From contig CM049317.1 in assembly GCA_026874595.1 (NCBI GenBank), positions 41,814,401 through 41,878,400 of the forward strand: a DNA stretch of 64,000 bases, in the 5' to 3' direction. This document shows, piece after piece, positions 36,600 through 47,874 of this stretch. The notes under the pieces were generated by a model, which was not told where the DNA came from, ran no database searches, and saw only the letters and a program-made list of their open reading frames with translations. The DNA is from Sipunculus nudus. Taxonomy: Eukaryota; Annelida; Sipuncula; Golfingiida; Sipunculidae. A program made the position numbers and the translations under genes. Numbering within the stretch: the first letter of the stretch is position 1; the number at the start of each line of letters is the position of its first letter.

Positions 36600-36870
36600 A
36601 TCTCAACAAGATGTTCCCCGTTATTCCGCGTGAAAAGCGCATAAAACAACCGCAAAATGCCGTCTGATCCATTCCAGACCCAATTACCCGTAGCTCCGCC
36701 CCCAAAGGCGTTCCTGTCCAATCGCCGCTCGATATTTGTCTCCTCCTGCTTGTGAAATTTGAATGATATAGACAGGCGTGACGCTGCGGGGATTAGCGCA
36801 GCCTGTGAAGCTGCTGCTGATAGGCCGATAAGAGAGGTTCATGTTGACATCCCGGCACTCTACAAGTTAA
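36600..36870 (+). promoter_or_regulatory. Probable Mox promoter region
   Basis: A GC-richer block immediately upstream of the presumed first exon, in otherwise AT-rich DNA. It contains a GC box (ctccgccccc, 36693-36702), a CCAAT box (tccaatcgcc, 36717-36726), a TAAT-type site (gattagcg) and GATA sites (tgataggccgataag, about 36820). No TATA box was seen at a fitting distance. The start site is estimated at 36850-36900 from position only. Confidence 0.45.
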
Positions 36871-37209
36871 GATATATCAATTGGTGGCAACACGCGGGTA
36901 GGGACAGCTGGCAACAACTTCTGTTGGGACGTACATGAAACTGGAATGCAACACTGTGAACGTAACCACTCCAATACTACAGCAAGCCCGTCACCGCACC
37001 GCCGGTGTACTTCTTACAGCAGACCTGACAATCAAGATTTCTTTTATTAATAGTTTTTAAACAAGTGTTTTGAATATCTCAGTTCACTTCATTAGAAGAA
37101 ACAGAGGCTATAATTGTTATTTGAAGTATTCCTTTTACTGAGGAATGGATGACCGGATGGATTCCTTCGGACTCAGCTGGTAGCATTATCAGAAGAAGCT
37201 TCACTATTG
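36870..37209 (+). other. Probable non-coding 5' exon of the Mox gene with a uORF
   Basis: Ends at a strong donor, ttg|gtaagtac (GT at 37210). The matching acceptor is probably ctctttcag at 37891-37892, which would remove a 683-bp intron. A 12-codon upstream open frame starts atggatgaccggatgg at 37145 and stops at 37183, and could reduce translation of the main frame. The 5' boundary is not defined by sequence. Confidence 0.45.
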
Positions 37210-38003
37210 GTAAGTACACAATAACACTGCAGTAACTGTGTTACGCCCACAAAAACACTGCATCATGCAAGAACTCACTAACACTGCAGCACGCGCACAA
37301 AAAAATATGTCATACTTCAGTACATTTCCTATTCTTTGAAAACTTCGTAGAAGAGACTTCGTCTGTATTAAAAGTTGAGTGTTTTTAACGGATGATACCA
37401 TATAATAACGCATATAGTACCTGAAGACACAGGTCTATATATATATAGAGTCCGTCTGTTTTGTCTAATGGCCACGAACTGCCCGACACACGGAGATATT
37501 CTCACCTTGCGGATTCATAATTATTCGTGCATTTCTGAATTCTGTTAATTCAAGAACCTGACCAATAGGCTTATTTTAGGGCAACTGGCTTCATAAACAT
37601 GTGATAACTCTGTAGTATTGTAATCAACAGCATCACCATGGTATGTGTGTATTTATATGTGCCAGTTGTAATGTGTCCCCTGCTCCTAAACTTAGTTCTG
37701 TTCTAAGCAGCCTTTGGCATGGCTTATGACGTCATTTTATTCATATGTGAATGCTGGCATACCAAGAGTTTATACATTCCTTTTTTAAATGAATATGAAG
37801 TAGTGTTGGGGAAATGTCGTGGATTCCATACATTAACTGCTGATGTGGTACATTGCTTACCGTTACTTAAACTCTACTCCCGTCTCTTTCAGATTTGACT
37901 TTCCCCTCTGATGACCCGGGCCTAACAGTTACACGACAGATTTAAATTATTCTGTGCGTACCTTAACGCAGTGACAAGAAGATTACAGGCAGTTACGACG
38001 ACA

Positions 38004-38424
38004 ATGTACGGGATGAACTCATCCACCCTGTACCACTACCCTCACTCTATGACGGGGGCGTATGGCTACCCCCACCCCGTGTCGTCCATGTACGCAGGAT
38101 CACCGCTGTCATACATGAACCCTTGGAAATCAACATCTGCCTCATTAACTTCTGCCGCGGATGAATTTCTGGACACACGAAAACTGTCCACTTCCGCCCT
38201 GACGACATCAGCCACAGACAAGCTGTTGTATGGACACAGCACCTCTGCTGGAGCGGACTATCTGAGAGAAACTCAAAGATATTTTAATGCAGGAGAGTCG
38301 TTGTACAACGTGGCCGACCACCAAGGTCTGAACATCTCCCCCTGTAACAAAGTGTATGGCATAGCCTCAGCCGGCGACGATCCCCGGGCATCACCGTCAG
38401 AAAATGACAAACTCAGTCCAAACG
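38004..38424 (+). CDS. Mox: Mox coding exon 1 (N-terminal region)
   Basis: 421 nt from ATG to donor aaacg|gtagga. Encodes residues 1-140 plus the first base of codon 141. The exon itself probably begins at 37893, after ctctttcag. Codon choice and GC content differ clearly from the flanking AT-rich intron. Reading on past the donor gives a frame to 38498, which is intron read-through. Confidence 0.8.
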
Positions 38425-39673
38425 GTAGGACCTTATTACATACATACCAAGGCTGGGTTCAAATTCAACTTAAATGTAAAGACAAATGTTGTCAATAAAT
38501 CCCATGCATGTAAATGCAAAGCAGTTAGACATCGCAAATCCAAATGCGAAAAATTATTATCAAATGTAATGCTTGTAACTAAAAAAAAAAAACAAATTAG
38601 TTAATATTATCTAAATATTGGTTGAATTTGCTTGTTCAAAAGTGTCCAAACAATATATTGGTTAAGACAACCAATTTGTTTTGGTTAAATTAAACCAACA
38701 GCTTCTGGTCATATCAATCAACCTTTTGGCTGGAATAACCAAAACAAGTTGGTTAAATCAGGTATAAAATTGGTCATAATAACCAGTCCCTGTTGGTCAG
38801 ATTAGTGAATACTTTTGTGTGTCCACTGCTACATTAAGTCCATTTTTTTTTGTTTTATTGTCGGAATTGACTGAAAGCCTTGTTACAAACCTTTCTTCAC
38901 ATCTTGGTTGGTCGGGTGCTTTTTATCAAGGTGGAAACGCCCATCCCAAACACGCAGTGACCGCTCAGCCAGTAAAGCGGACTTCTAAACGCCCATCCCA
39001 AACACGCAGTGACCGCTCAGCCAGTAAAGCGGACTTCTCTCATCAAGATAACGTTTATATGCTTGGTGGCTTGGTTAGGGCTTGACCAATTAGCTGATGA
39101 CAATAACCAACATGTTGGTGAAATCTATCAATAGTTTCTCAATCAATCTGTGGGTTCCCCTCAACATGACGAGTTGGTTGGATTAACAAATGTGTTGGTT
39201 AAATCTACCAATACCATCTCAAGGAATCAATTGGTTAAATATCTGATTCTGTTTACAATACTTAGAGTGTACAAATGCATTTGTACGTGAACTGCATCTC
39301 GCCAAAATGCGTGTGCATATTGTATTATATTCCATTGAGCCTATATGGAGGAAGTGATTATTAAAAATTAGATAAATAAATGTTTATTAAAGATCTGCAT
39401 TTAAATGCAAAATGAATTCAAATACAATTGCATTTGCATTAAATAAACTCAAACCTGACATATAAATGTATGTCAAATATAGCACGCAGATACACTTAAC
39501 ATGAGAACATACAAAAACGTGAGATATATGAATTAAAGAGAAATAACTATAATGTATCAAGGTCACGCGCATCAGGAAAAAAGGTAATTCAAACAAAATG
39601 ACTAGTTGATATGTTTATATAGACGATCTCGCTAATCGTATATACAGTCACTGGACATCACTGAGTATGCTTG

Positions 39674-39713
<40 letters not shown>

Positions 39714-42700
39714 AAATCGTGTTAAACACCTTTAGACTCTATTTTGCCATTAAAATGCAAAGAAAGAACATTTTCAAACTTGTCATTTACACGCCTTTTC
39801 CTAATTTTAGCACATAATACCAAAAAAAATTATCTTAACATTTTATATGATTTATGGCAATTAACACTTTACCTGTAATAATTGTTTTACCTATTTAAAT
39901 GATTGTTTTATTGGCAATGCAACCTATATTTTACTTATGTACAAACACGGAGGCAGGTTAAGTACATTTTACGTATATACCTTCACTTTAAATGGTATCT
40001 AATTAAACTACGTAATACATTGTACTGTCTTTTTATCATGACCTTTTATACCTAGAAGTTTAAATTCATATCACCATTAATTCCTTTATATTATGCATAT
40101 ACCAAAAGGTATGTGTGTGTGCACAAGCATACTCAATGATGTCCAGTGACTGTATATACGATTAGCGAGATCGTCTATATAAACATATCAACTAGTCATT
40201 TTGTTTGAATTACCTTTTTTCCTATGTTGTACTTTCATCGTAATTAACTTGAGCAATGTTATGTTTACTACAAAAATGTAGTTTTGAAGATGACGAACCA
40301 CTGCGATTCACACAATCATGCATCAAAATCGTGGCTCGACGGTTACAGAGCTCCATTATTGAGTGCTTCACGTTTGTCAGGGACAGTTTTAAAATACTAT
40401 TAATATTGTTTGATAAATTTGCAGTATTTGAGATCTGAGTTCTGACATTTCTGAAACAACTATTTAAACATCTCGAATAAAGGAATAAAGTATAGAGCTC
40501 TGTCAGTCGTATAGACATTTTCCAGACGCAATGAATAAAGCGTTGTCCAATGCCTTACCAACTTCTGCTTGTGTCATATTCATCTTTTGCAAATTTACTT
40601 AAGTTGTATTGGAACTTTGGAACTTTGTTAACATTCCATAACTTTTACTCTTATGATTCAAACTCTTAAATGTCTCGAGAACTGGAGTCATTGTGTGTGT
40701 GTGGGGGGGGGGGGGGGGTCAAATGCAAAAAATAGGTGAACCTATCCGGTGTTAGGTTGTTTGTCTTGTCCATTAATGGTTTCAACCTACCTTTATAAGT
40801 TAAAACGCTACAAAACACCCTTTATTTGAAGTTACTGAGACACACAAGAACTGTATATGTTCGCGACCTGCTCATGAATGCATGCTTCCGAAATGCATTA
40901 TATCGGTCCAACGTTGACGCTTAATCATTATGTAAAGGTGACCACACATACACCCTCAGTATCCAGTTATACCTATTTGGTTATCGAACTTGAGCCGCCT
41001 GTAGAGGTGGTAGGCACCGCTACATCCCGCCCCACAAGCACGATTAGCGGGGGGTTATTACGAAGGGGTCTGGTATCACAGCCCGCCGCTTTGATGAGGA
41101 AATTTTAGAAACGATCTTTGTTCTATTAAATCTGGCTCCTTTCACTACTCGCCATTTGTGACGGATCTACAGCTAGTGTCGCAATATTTGATCCATAATG
41201 TTTACTCTTTTACTGTAAATTCATTAAATTAATCAACAATATTAATTTGTTTAAACACCATAAAGATTATGAAAGTTGGTCTTAATATATGTTTAAGGGT
41301 GCCTTGGATAACATGACAGACTTAAACAATTTTTGTGTTATGATTTACAGTGAAAATTAAAAATTTCAACCTTGTTTTACTAAATTAATGTTTGGTGCTT
41401 GTTCTTTATAACCACAGAAGAAGGAATTATTTTACAAAAAGAAGGTTGTTAAATAAAATGTTTTAAAATTAATTTTTTTTAGATATTAAATTGTTTATTT
41501 CTCAAAAGTATATGTCTTATATACTTTAAAATGTTATCTATATTTATGTTTTTTATAACATGAATATAAAAAAGTCCAAAGAAATGTTTAAGTTTTGTAT
41601 TTTGAAATCAATCCTATCTCAAATTATATCGATTTTTAATCTGTTAAACTCATCTTACAAAATATCTAAAGGACGATTTTGAAATTCATACTGTAAGTAA
41701 CATGAACACATTATTTTTAAGCATGTGTGAACTTTACTTTTTGAAAAAAAAACTATTTATTTTTTTTTTAATTCATTCAGAAACGTTTTATAAAAGAAAC
41801 TCATGTTAGAAAATATTTTTTTTATCGTTAAGAAGAAAACATACCAAACTTAAATTTTGTAATAAAGGTTTTACTTTTTAATTTCCACCATAGATTATAA
41901 TACCAAAAAAAAATTTTAGGCCTGTCATGTTATATCCTATATAAAGCCTTATAGGTGAACCATCATCCTCTCGTTTCATATATTCATTATCTAGTATATA
42001 TGGAGCGAAATCAATTAAGTCATATAAGAAAATGTTTTAAACCTTTCAGGTCAATATAAAAAATGTTTAAACAAAGGTAAAACTCACTTAAAATTAGTAA
42101 CAAATGAACGTTTGAATAGTTAGTCATTTTTTGTTGGTATATATTACGCATATATATTGTAATTTAAATATGAATTATTATTATTTCTGGTCATGACCTC
42201 ATTATAATCACCTCAGACATCATACCTCGTAATCATTTGATTTTTTAATATTTATATTTGATTATAATTGTATGGTACATTTAGAAAAACCTGTAAATAA
42301 TATCTTCCTAACGCAAAGAAATATGAGGCAAAATAAGAAAGCTTTTTATCCTTTAAATTTTATATATACATGCATAATTATATGTACATTAATTAAATAT
42401 ATAGTGTGTATAACTGTGTATACATACTTACTGTTTGCATTTAGCTTTTAATTTAGTTTTGCTTTAACTTTCAAGTAAATTTATTTTGCTTTTAAATATG
42501 CTTTAAACTTAAATCCTGATTATTGTACAGAAGTTTTATGTAGTGTTTTTGTTGTGTATTTTAAATTTATACCAGTTGAGAAAAAAATTAATTATTAGAA
42601 TATAACACATAAATATTATAAATATTTTAAATAATGAACTTCCTAAATGAACTGTACATTGTTAGGTTTAGGTCTTATTACAGTACAACAAGTATATACA

Positions 42701-42771
42701 AATAACAAGCAAATGATCATTATATTGTTTTTCCAGAAACGAACGATTTTTAATATATATGTTTGTATGTA

Positions 42772-42819
<48 letters not shown>

Positions 42820-42985
42820 AACCTTAAATCGAATCATTCATCTATATTAATCCATGTGAGGTATCATAAAAGCGGATCCAGTAATAACACCATGTCTGGG
42901 AAGTCTCTATAGTAGACGTCATATGTACATTTTGTATACCTGTATGCAGTAAGATGAAAAGGAATTTGTCGGAATAAAGCTAACA

Positions 42986-43058
<73 letters not shown>

Positions 43059-45108
43059 GTGTGTGTGTGTCTCAGCATGCGTATATAATTAAACAATATT
43101 TGCCATCTGCATTTTGTCTTATATAAACACCCCCGCGTATGTGTGCATGTATAAGGAATACCTGACATTGCAGACCAGATACACAAATCCACAATCCTTG
43201 GATTAAAAAAAAAAAGAAAGCATTTAAAGTTATATAGGTTACCCCAAGGGTGGTCATAAATATCATGTAGACTGTCCGCCAGTCAACATCTGTAAAGGAT
43301 TTTTGTATTTCCGCCTGTCCAGTATATAGGTGTTCATATAAACTTATTTATTTTACATTGATTGTACCACTAGTTATATAATAACTAATGCAATGCACTC
43401 GCAAAGGCTCAATTAGCGGCGTTCGGTAGTCTGCCGGGTTTTTTTTTCTTATTTTTCATCGTTTATGTTTCCGCTATAGATCTCTAACACTAGCGGATTT
43501 TGTATTTCCGCTAGTTCTCTAACAATAACGGATTTTGTATTTCCGCTAGATCTCTAACACTAGCAGATTTTGTATTTCCGCTACATCTCTAACACTAGCG
43601 GATTTGTATTTCTGCTAGATCTCTAACACTAGCAGATTTTGGGTTTCCGCTAGATCTCTAACACTAGCGGATTTTGTATTTCCGCTAGATCTCTAACACT
43701 AGCAGATTTTGTATTTCCGCTACATCTCTAACACTAGCGGATTTGTATTTCTGCTAGATCTCTAACACTAGCAGATTTTGGGTTTCCGCTAGATCTCTAA
43801 CACTAGCGGATTTTGTATTTCCGCTAGATCTCTAACACTAGCAGATTTTGTATTTCCGCTACATCTCTAACACTAGCGGATTTGTATTTCTGCTAGATCT
43901 CTAACACTAGCAGATTTTGGGTTTCCGCAATAGATCTCTAAAACAAGTGGATATTCTAAATCTTCCTGTCCTTTGCTCAGAGTAATTGTCACAAGTTTAC
44001 CCAAGCATGATATTTATTTTTACAACGATATGGGGAGTTTCCCCCTAAAATTATAAAATTGCTGGACGATTTCGGTCCTCTTGCATAAAGTGGAATGCTA
44101 TACATATTTGTCTATCATTTGTTTGTAAATGTTTTACAGAATCCGGCCCTGTAAGTCCCGGTTACCAGCTGGACCTGAGCGGCAAACCCCGAAAAGAACG
44201 TACACAGTTTACCAAACACCAGATACAGGAATTGGAGAGGGAGTTCTCGCAACACAACTACCTGACCAGACTCCGACGGTACGAGATAGCCGTGGCCCTG
44301 GACCTTACTGAGCGACAGGTAAGGCGTCTCTTTAACAATAACATACAAACACACTCTCACACACATAACAATCTCCGACGGTATACGACCGGTCGTTTGT
44401 ATATATCAGCATACTTTCATGGAACCAGCGAAGACATCATAGTAGCTGCATGCAGCAGTGAGAACTGAGGGGCATTTTTATGGTGTGTGTCATATATTAT
44501 ATAAAGCGAGATGTGTGAATAGTCATGTTGGTTCGTTGTATCAAGAGATAGAACATTCATAATACACAGAAAGTGGAAATCCAACCCATGACCTTCCCAT
44601 TGCCGGTCGTGTTCTATCATCTGTTCTATCTCTCTATATAATGAACCAGCATAGCTAACAATAACATAAAGACACACACAAGCACACACATAACGATCTT
44701 ACAATATAAGGTGTTTAAGGACAATTGACGTGTGTATTACTGTATACCCAAGTGTACAGTTTTATATTCGAGTTATAATTTTATTTATATCCAATTATTA
44801 ACTATATATTTTGTAATTTTACTACTTTTAAAGTTCACGAGTGTTACTACTTTTACCATATTTAGTGTTGAAACTTTATAATAGCAATATCGTCTATTAA
44901 TTATATTTTTTTTAATTGTGTGCTCATTATTGGTATATATTGACATATATAATTACAGGTGAAAGTGTGGTTTCAAAATCGGCGGATGAAGTGGAAGAGG
45001 ATAAAGGGAGCAAAGCTAGCCAAGGATAAAGTGACTGGTCAGTTAAAACCTGTTGTCACGGAGATGGACAACGAGGGGGATGTGGGCACAGTGGAAAGGC
45101 TCACGTGA
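38004..45108 (+). CDS. Mox: Mox/MEOX-class homeobox transcription factor
   Basis: Three coding exons (38004-38424, 44140-44318, 44959-45108) join to 249 codons; phases agree (split codon at the first junction, clean at the second). The start is the first ATG of exon 38004 ([15 protein letters not shown]); frame-consistent sequence upstream has no ATG. Residues 1-156 are Ser/Tyr/Thr/Pro-rich and lack a classic hexapeptide. The homeodomain is residues 157-216, starting [20 protein letters not shown]. Helix 2 contains [17 protein letters not shown], and helix 3 [20 protein letters not shown] with W204, F205, Q206 (position 50), N207 (51) and R209. [25 protein letters not shown] with RKERT.FTK is diagnostic of Mox proteins, nuclear DNA-binding regulators of mesoderm and muscle development. 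A short acidic tail follows. The intron between positions 44 and 45 of the homeodomain is consistent with Mox gene structure. The large first coding intron (5.7 kb) is full of mobile elements. Confidence 0.93.
38600..39271 (-). mobile_element. TTGGTT/AACCAA foldback-type composite element, copy 2
   Basis: Inverted relative to copy 1 at 35016-35996. On the minus strand it begins tacactctaagtattg at 39271, matching the tacactc end of copy 1. Its core (about 38810-39060) includes ggacttaatgtagcagtgga, equivalent to the core end of copy 1, and ctggctgagcggtc. A 61-bp stretch of the core (acgcccatcccaaacacgca ...) is tandemly duplicated at about 38937 and 38988. It lies inside the large Mox intron just after coding exon 1. 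Confidence 0.6.
39272..39573. other. Intronic AT-rich interval
   Basis: No feature beyond atttgcatt-type motifs (tgcatttaaatgca near 39397). Nothing else recognised. Confidence 0.4.
39574..40223. mobile_element. 650-bp element with about 115-bp terminal inverted repeats
   Basis: The left arm (39574-about 39690) starts aggaaaaaaggtaattcaaa and passes actagttgatatgttt and ctggacatcactgagtatgc into a CA repeat. The right arm (about 40107-40223) is its reverse complement, ending ttgaattaccttttttcct. Over about 115 bp only a single obvious mismatch was seen (cactgag versus cattgag). The AT-rich interior is non-coding. Long, near-identical TIRs around a small core indicate a MITE or foldback-type DNA element. 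No clear target-site duplication was found. Confidence 0.85.
42778..42817. repeat. (TA)n microsatellite
   Basis: About 40 bases of TA dinucleotides in the Mox intron. Confidence 0.95.
42984..43057. repeat. (TA)n then (TG)n microsatellite
   Basis: About 70 bases of TA followed by a short TG run (ctgtgtgtgtgtgtct). Confidence 0.95.
43470..43935. repeat. 35-bp minisatellite with 139-bp higher-order unit
   Basis: Basic units of 34-35 bp (tagatctctaacactagcgg + attttgtatttccgc) occur about 13 times. Four distinct variants (gcaga/tacatc, gcgga with a 1-bp deletion, ttctgc, and tttgggtttcc) repeat in the same order with a 139-bp period at about 43561, 43700 and 43839. Each unit contains the near-palindrome ctagcgg...ccgctag, so neighbouring units can pair. 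It lies 200 bp before the homeobox exon. Confidence 0.93.
44140..44318 (+). CDS. Mox: Mox coding exon 2 (homeodomain positions 1-44)
   Basis: 179 nt between acceptor ttttacag and donor gcgacag|gtaagg. Encodes [16 protein letters not shown], then the homeodomain up to DLTERQ. It ends cleanly on a codon boundary. Confidence 0.95.
44332..44701. repeat. Intronic direct repeat pair flanking a tRNA-like SINE relic
   Basis: aacaataacatacaaacacac (44332) recurs as aacaataacataaagacaca (44658), each followed by cacacataac-atct. On the minus strand between them (about 44560-44650), agatagaac...cgaccggcaatggg and ggtcatgggttggatttcc resemble a decayed tRNA-type A box and B box. The repeats could be duplicated target or microsatellite sequence. 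Confidence 0.4.
44959..45108 (+). CDS. Mox: Mox coding exon 3 (recognition helix and tail)
   Basis: From acceptor aattacag, 150 nt including TGA (45106-45108). Encodes [17 protein letters not shown] and a 32-residue tail ([20 protein letters not shown] ...) with an acidic stretch. Confidence 0.95.
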   Translation: MKVWFQNRRMKWKRIKGAKLAKDKVTGQLKPVVTEMDNEGDVGTVERLT

Positions 45109-45880
45109 CCTGCGAGTATGTGAAGACTTATCTCAACAACCACGGAGAGCTGGTACGTGCGAAACATGAAAACATGAGTCTAAAGTTCCAGTTATAGTGT
45201 AAAGGCTGTGTAACAGGCCACGTGGTTCAGATCATGTGATCATTTTTACGGTGGCTTGGAACCAGGTTTGCAAGTTGTCCGGATGGAATGGGACTTTATA
45301 TACACATATATATATGCCGTCCAAAGAGTGATTATGTTCTTCCATCCAAAAACACTGTAACGCTTGGAAATATAGAGGCCCCTTTGAATCGATGAATAGC
45401 CCAGGAGGAAAGTTATTGTACAGATGTTGATGGGTGGTAGGTGGCTGACCGGTCAGTTATCGCTGCTGGCTTGTTATTGTTGTAACAGAGTACAACTATG
45501 GTTCATATCCATGCATATGAAATGTCTGTAATATTTTCTTGATACAAATATGAGTTACTCCAACGGAGATTCTGCTTGTTTTCATTTGATAATACATATA
45601 TATACCCTGTGTTTTGTGGGAAACAATGTGTGGTTGTAATCACCATCAAGCTACTCACACCAGATGCAACACGTTTAAATGTTGAAAGTGAGAGTTTTAC
45701 AGCAGCTTGTTGTAAATCGAGTAGTCATATATCTATAGATATATAGATATATAGATTGCTTTCCTATTTTAGCCAGGCTGTTAATTAAACTAAGCAGATT
45801 TTTCAACAGGGTTATTATTTAGATGGACGCTGTTAAGTTGGGCGACACTCTGTAAAATAAAATGTGCTACAAAAGGAACA
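45109..45880 (+). other. Probable Mox 3' untranslated region
   Basis: No introns or frames are evident. The first canonical AATAAA after the stop is at 45856-45861, giving an estimated 3' UTR of about 750-770 nt. A possible earlier donor-like gagctg|gtacgt at about 45150 is not supported by a downstream exon. Confidence 0.4.
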
Positions 45881-46115
45881 AGTATTAGCTTTGTAAATCC
45901 ACACAAAATTCTGTGGTACTTGCTGAAATTTTATAGTTGTGTAATTTTCTGTACACTGCGTTAGAGTATATATATAGCCATAACACGGCGAAGACGGACA
46001 TAGCTGGGGTTTATGATGGTCTGTTCTGTACGGCTACAGTACCATACAGCTCATCATTTAATTAAGAAAGAATTTTTTGTTAACGTATTTTCATTATATT
46101 GTGCCAATATGAACT

Positions 46116-46183
<68 letters not shown>

Positions 46184-46857
46184 CCCGCCGTCATTTGATT
46201 TATATATAAGAAATATCCCACTTCATACCCTCGCGTGTTAATTAATAATATCCATGAATATGTTAAATTTTTATTTTGATCCATCATCACATTAAAATAT
46301 ATAAAATATTAAAATTATTTTGATGTTGGCACAATATAGTGTGAAGTTATAAGTCCCGGTGCGCTTCGTTTTATGATTGACGCAGTTCTCTCTTATGATA
46401 AGAATGCTTTCTTTCTGCCTGAGCAGTCTGTTTTGATATACTTTGAGAGTAAGTGTATAATTGTCATTTAATATTCAAATTAATAAAATATGTATGTTTT
46501 GAGAGATATAGTTAATGACGAGGTCGGCTTCCTGTTCCCAGTAGGTCTGTACTATAAGTGTTATATACTTATTCTCACATATCAAGGAACAATAAAATGA
46601 TTTTCTCAGGTTGAATACAACTTAATGGTTAAATTTTGTGGCATATCAAGATGCCCACCCGTGATTGAAGTGAGTGACATTAAAAACGTCCAAATTATTA
46701 TTTAGGGTAGTTATTCTACAACATGCATTAAATTTAAAGTTTCTTTCGTTTGTTCATGAACTTATTTGCGAGCGTACATGCGAAAACAAAAAAATGAAAA
46801 AAATAGTATAAAGATGTTATTCGCTTTAAAATATTCAGCGATTGGTGGACTGGTTGG
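45881..46857. repeat. Intergenic DNA with (TA)n at 46119-46179
   Basis: A 60-base TA microsatellite within otherwise unremarkable intergenic sequence downstream of Mox. Confidence 0.8.
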
Positions 46858-47195
46858 TGAAGCCATAATGTTCTATAGTCCGTTAGCCTTGAAGCCATAC
46901 TGTTCTACAGTGGTCCGTTAGCCTTGAAGCCATACTGTTCTACAGTAGTCCGTTAGCCGTGAAGCCATACTGTTCTACAGTGGTCCGTTAGCCGTGAAGC
47001 CATACTGTTCTACAGTGGTCCGTTAGCCGTGAAGCCATACTGTTCTACAGTGGTCCGTTAGCCGTGAAGCCATACTGTTCTACAGTAGTCCGTTAGCCGT
47101 GAAGTCATACTGTTCTACAGTGGTCCGTTAGCCGTGAAGCCATACTGTTCTACAGTAGTCCGTTAGCCGTGAAGTCATACTGTTCTACAGTAAAC
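46858..47195. repeat. 35-bp minisatellite, about 9 copies
   Basis: The unit is gaagccatactgttctacag + tggtccgttagccgt, with tagtcc and gtcata variants alternating. The first unit is shorter and diverged. Non-coding. Confidence 0.95.
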
Positions 47196-47874
47196 TGATA
47201 CTACATTAGTCATTCATTTCTTATACTAAGGTGCAAATTAGAAGGTCGCCGATATAATAATATTTTCACAGCGTGAATCTGTGCGGCGTCCAGATTATAC
47301 AATGGCGTCTGTCACAAGAGCATCCATCTGAAAAAACCCAACGTATGGCATCAATATAATTTGTACAGCAATGTTGAGTAATATTGACCAGACAAGTGAA
47401 GCTGTATCGAATTAATATCGGGTGCATTAGTTCCTCATAAAGAACGATGGCTCTTGTATTGTATGATGAATTATAAATGATGGAGTGTAAATAATAATCA
47501 ACCAGTGCCTTAATACCTTCCACAGAGCATACTATCACATTTTACATGCTTGGACAAGCCTTTTGTATCGCAGCCATTGTAAATATGTATAATAAATCAA
47601 ACTATACACATGTATTCATTATTAAAATAAATATATTATAAAAATGTCTTTTTTTATTCCAGTGTGTTGCGATATTCAATGTATCAGTTACCAAGTCTGT
47701 AGGGTGCATTTCTTGATTCGCTTGTTGTTGGATTTTTTGTTGTATATATAAATGAGTGAGAGAAGAATGTAAAATTATGGAAATCGATACTTCAATATCC
47801 GTGTCTCTGCCTTGTGTTGTTGTCTACTGGTGATTAAATAAAAAATATATCACCATAGCAGCAAAATACGATAT
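47196..47874. other. Non-genic interval
   Basis: No recognisable feature. The frame at 47266-47538 (minus) has no domain. Confidence 0.4.

Larger units (their letters stand above)
40224..43440. other. Intronic sequence with microsatellites
   Basis: Mostly very AT-rich. It includes a G homopolymer (about 40703-40719), (TA)n at 42778-42817 and 42984-43057, and a balanced-GC patch at 40880-41110. That patch has TAAT-type sites (gcttaatcattatg, cacgattagcgg) and might be an intronic enhancer. No coding exon seen. Confidence 0.5.
38425..44139 (+). other. Large Mox intron
   Basis: Bounded by GTAGGA (38425) and ttttacag (44138-44139 AG). It contains a foldback element, a 650-bp TIR element, several microsatellites and a 35-bp higher-order repeat ending about 200 bp before the homeobox exon. 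All are listed separately. Confidence 0.8.

Noticed and set aside
37971-38003. Mox protein starting at the upstream GTG codon (37971)
   Set aside because: Non-ATG initiation is not needed; the first ATG is at 38004 and the upstream codons are probably 5' leader.
44129-44468. Alternative frames over the homeobox exon
   Set aside because: Shadows in other phases or read-through into the intron past the donor at 44319.
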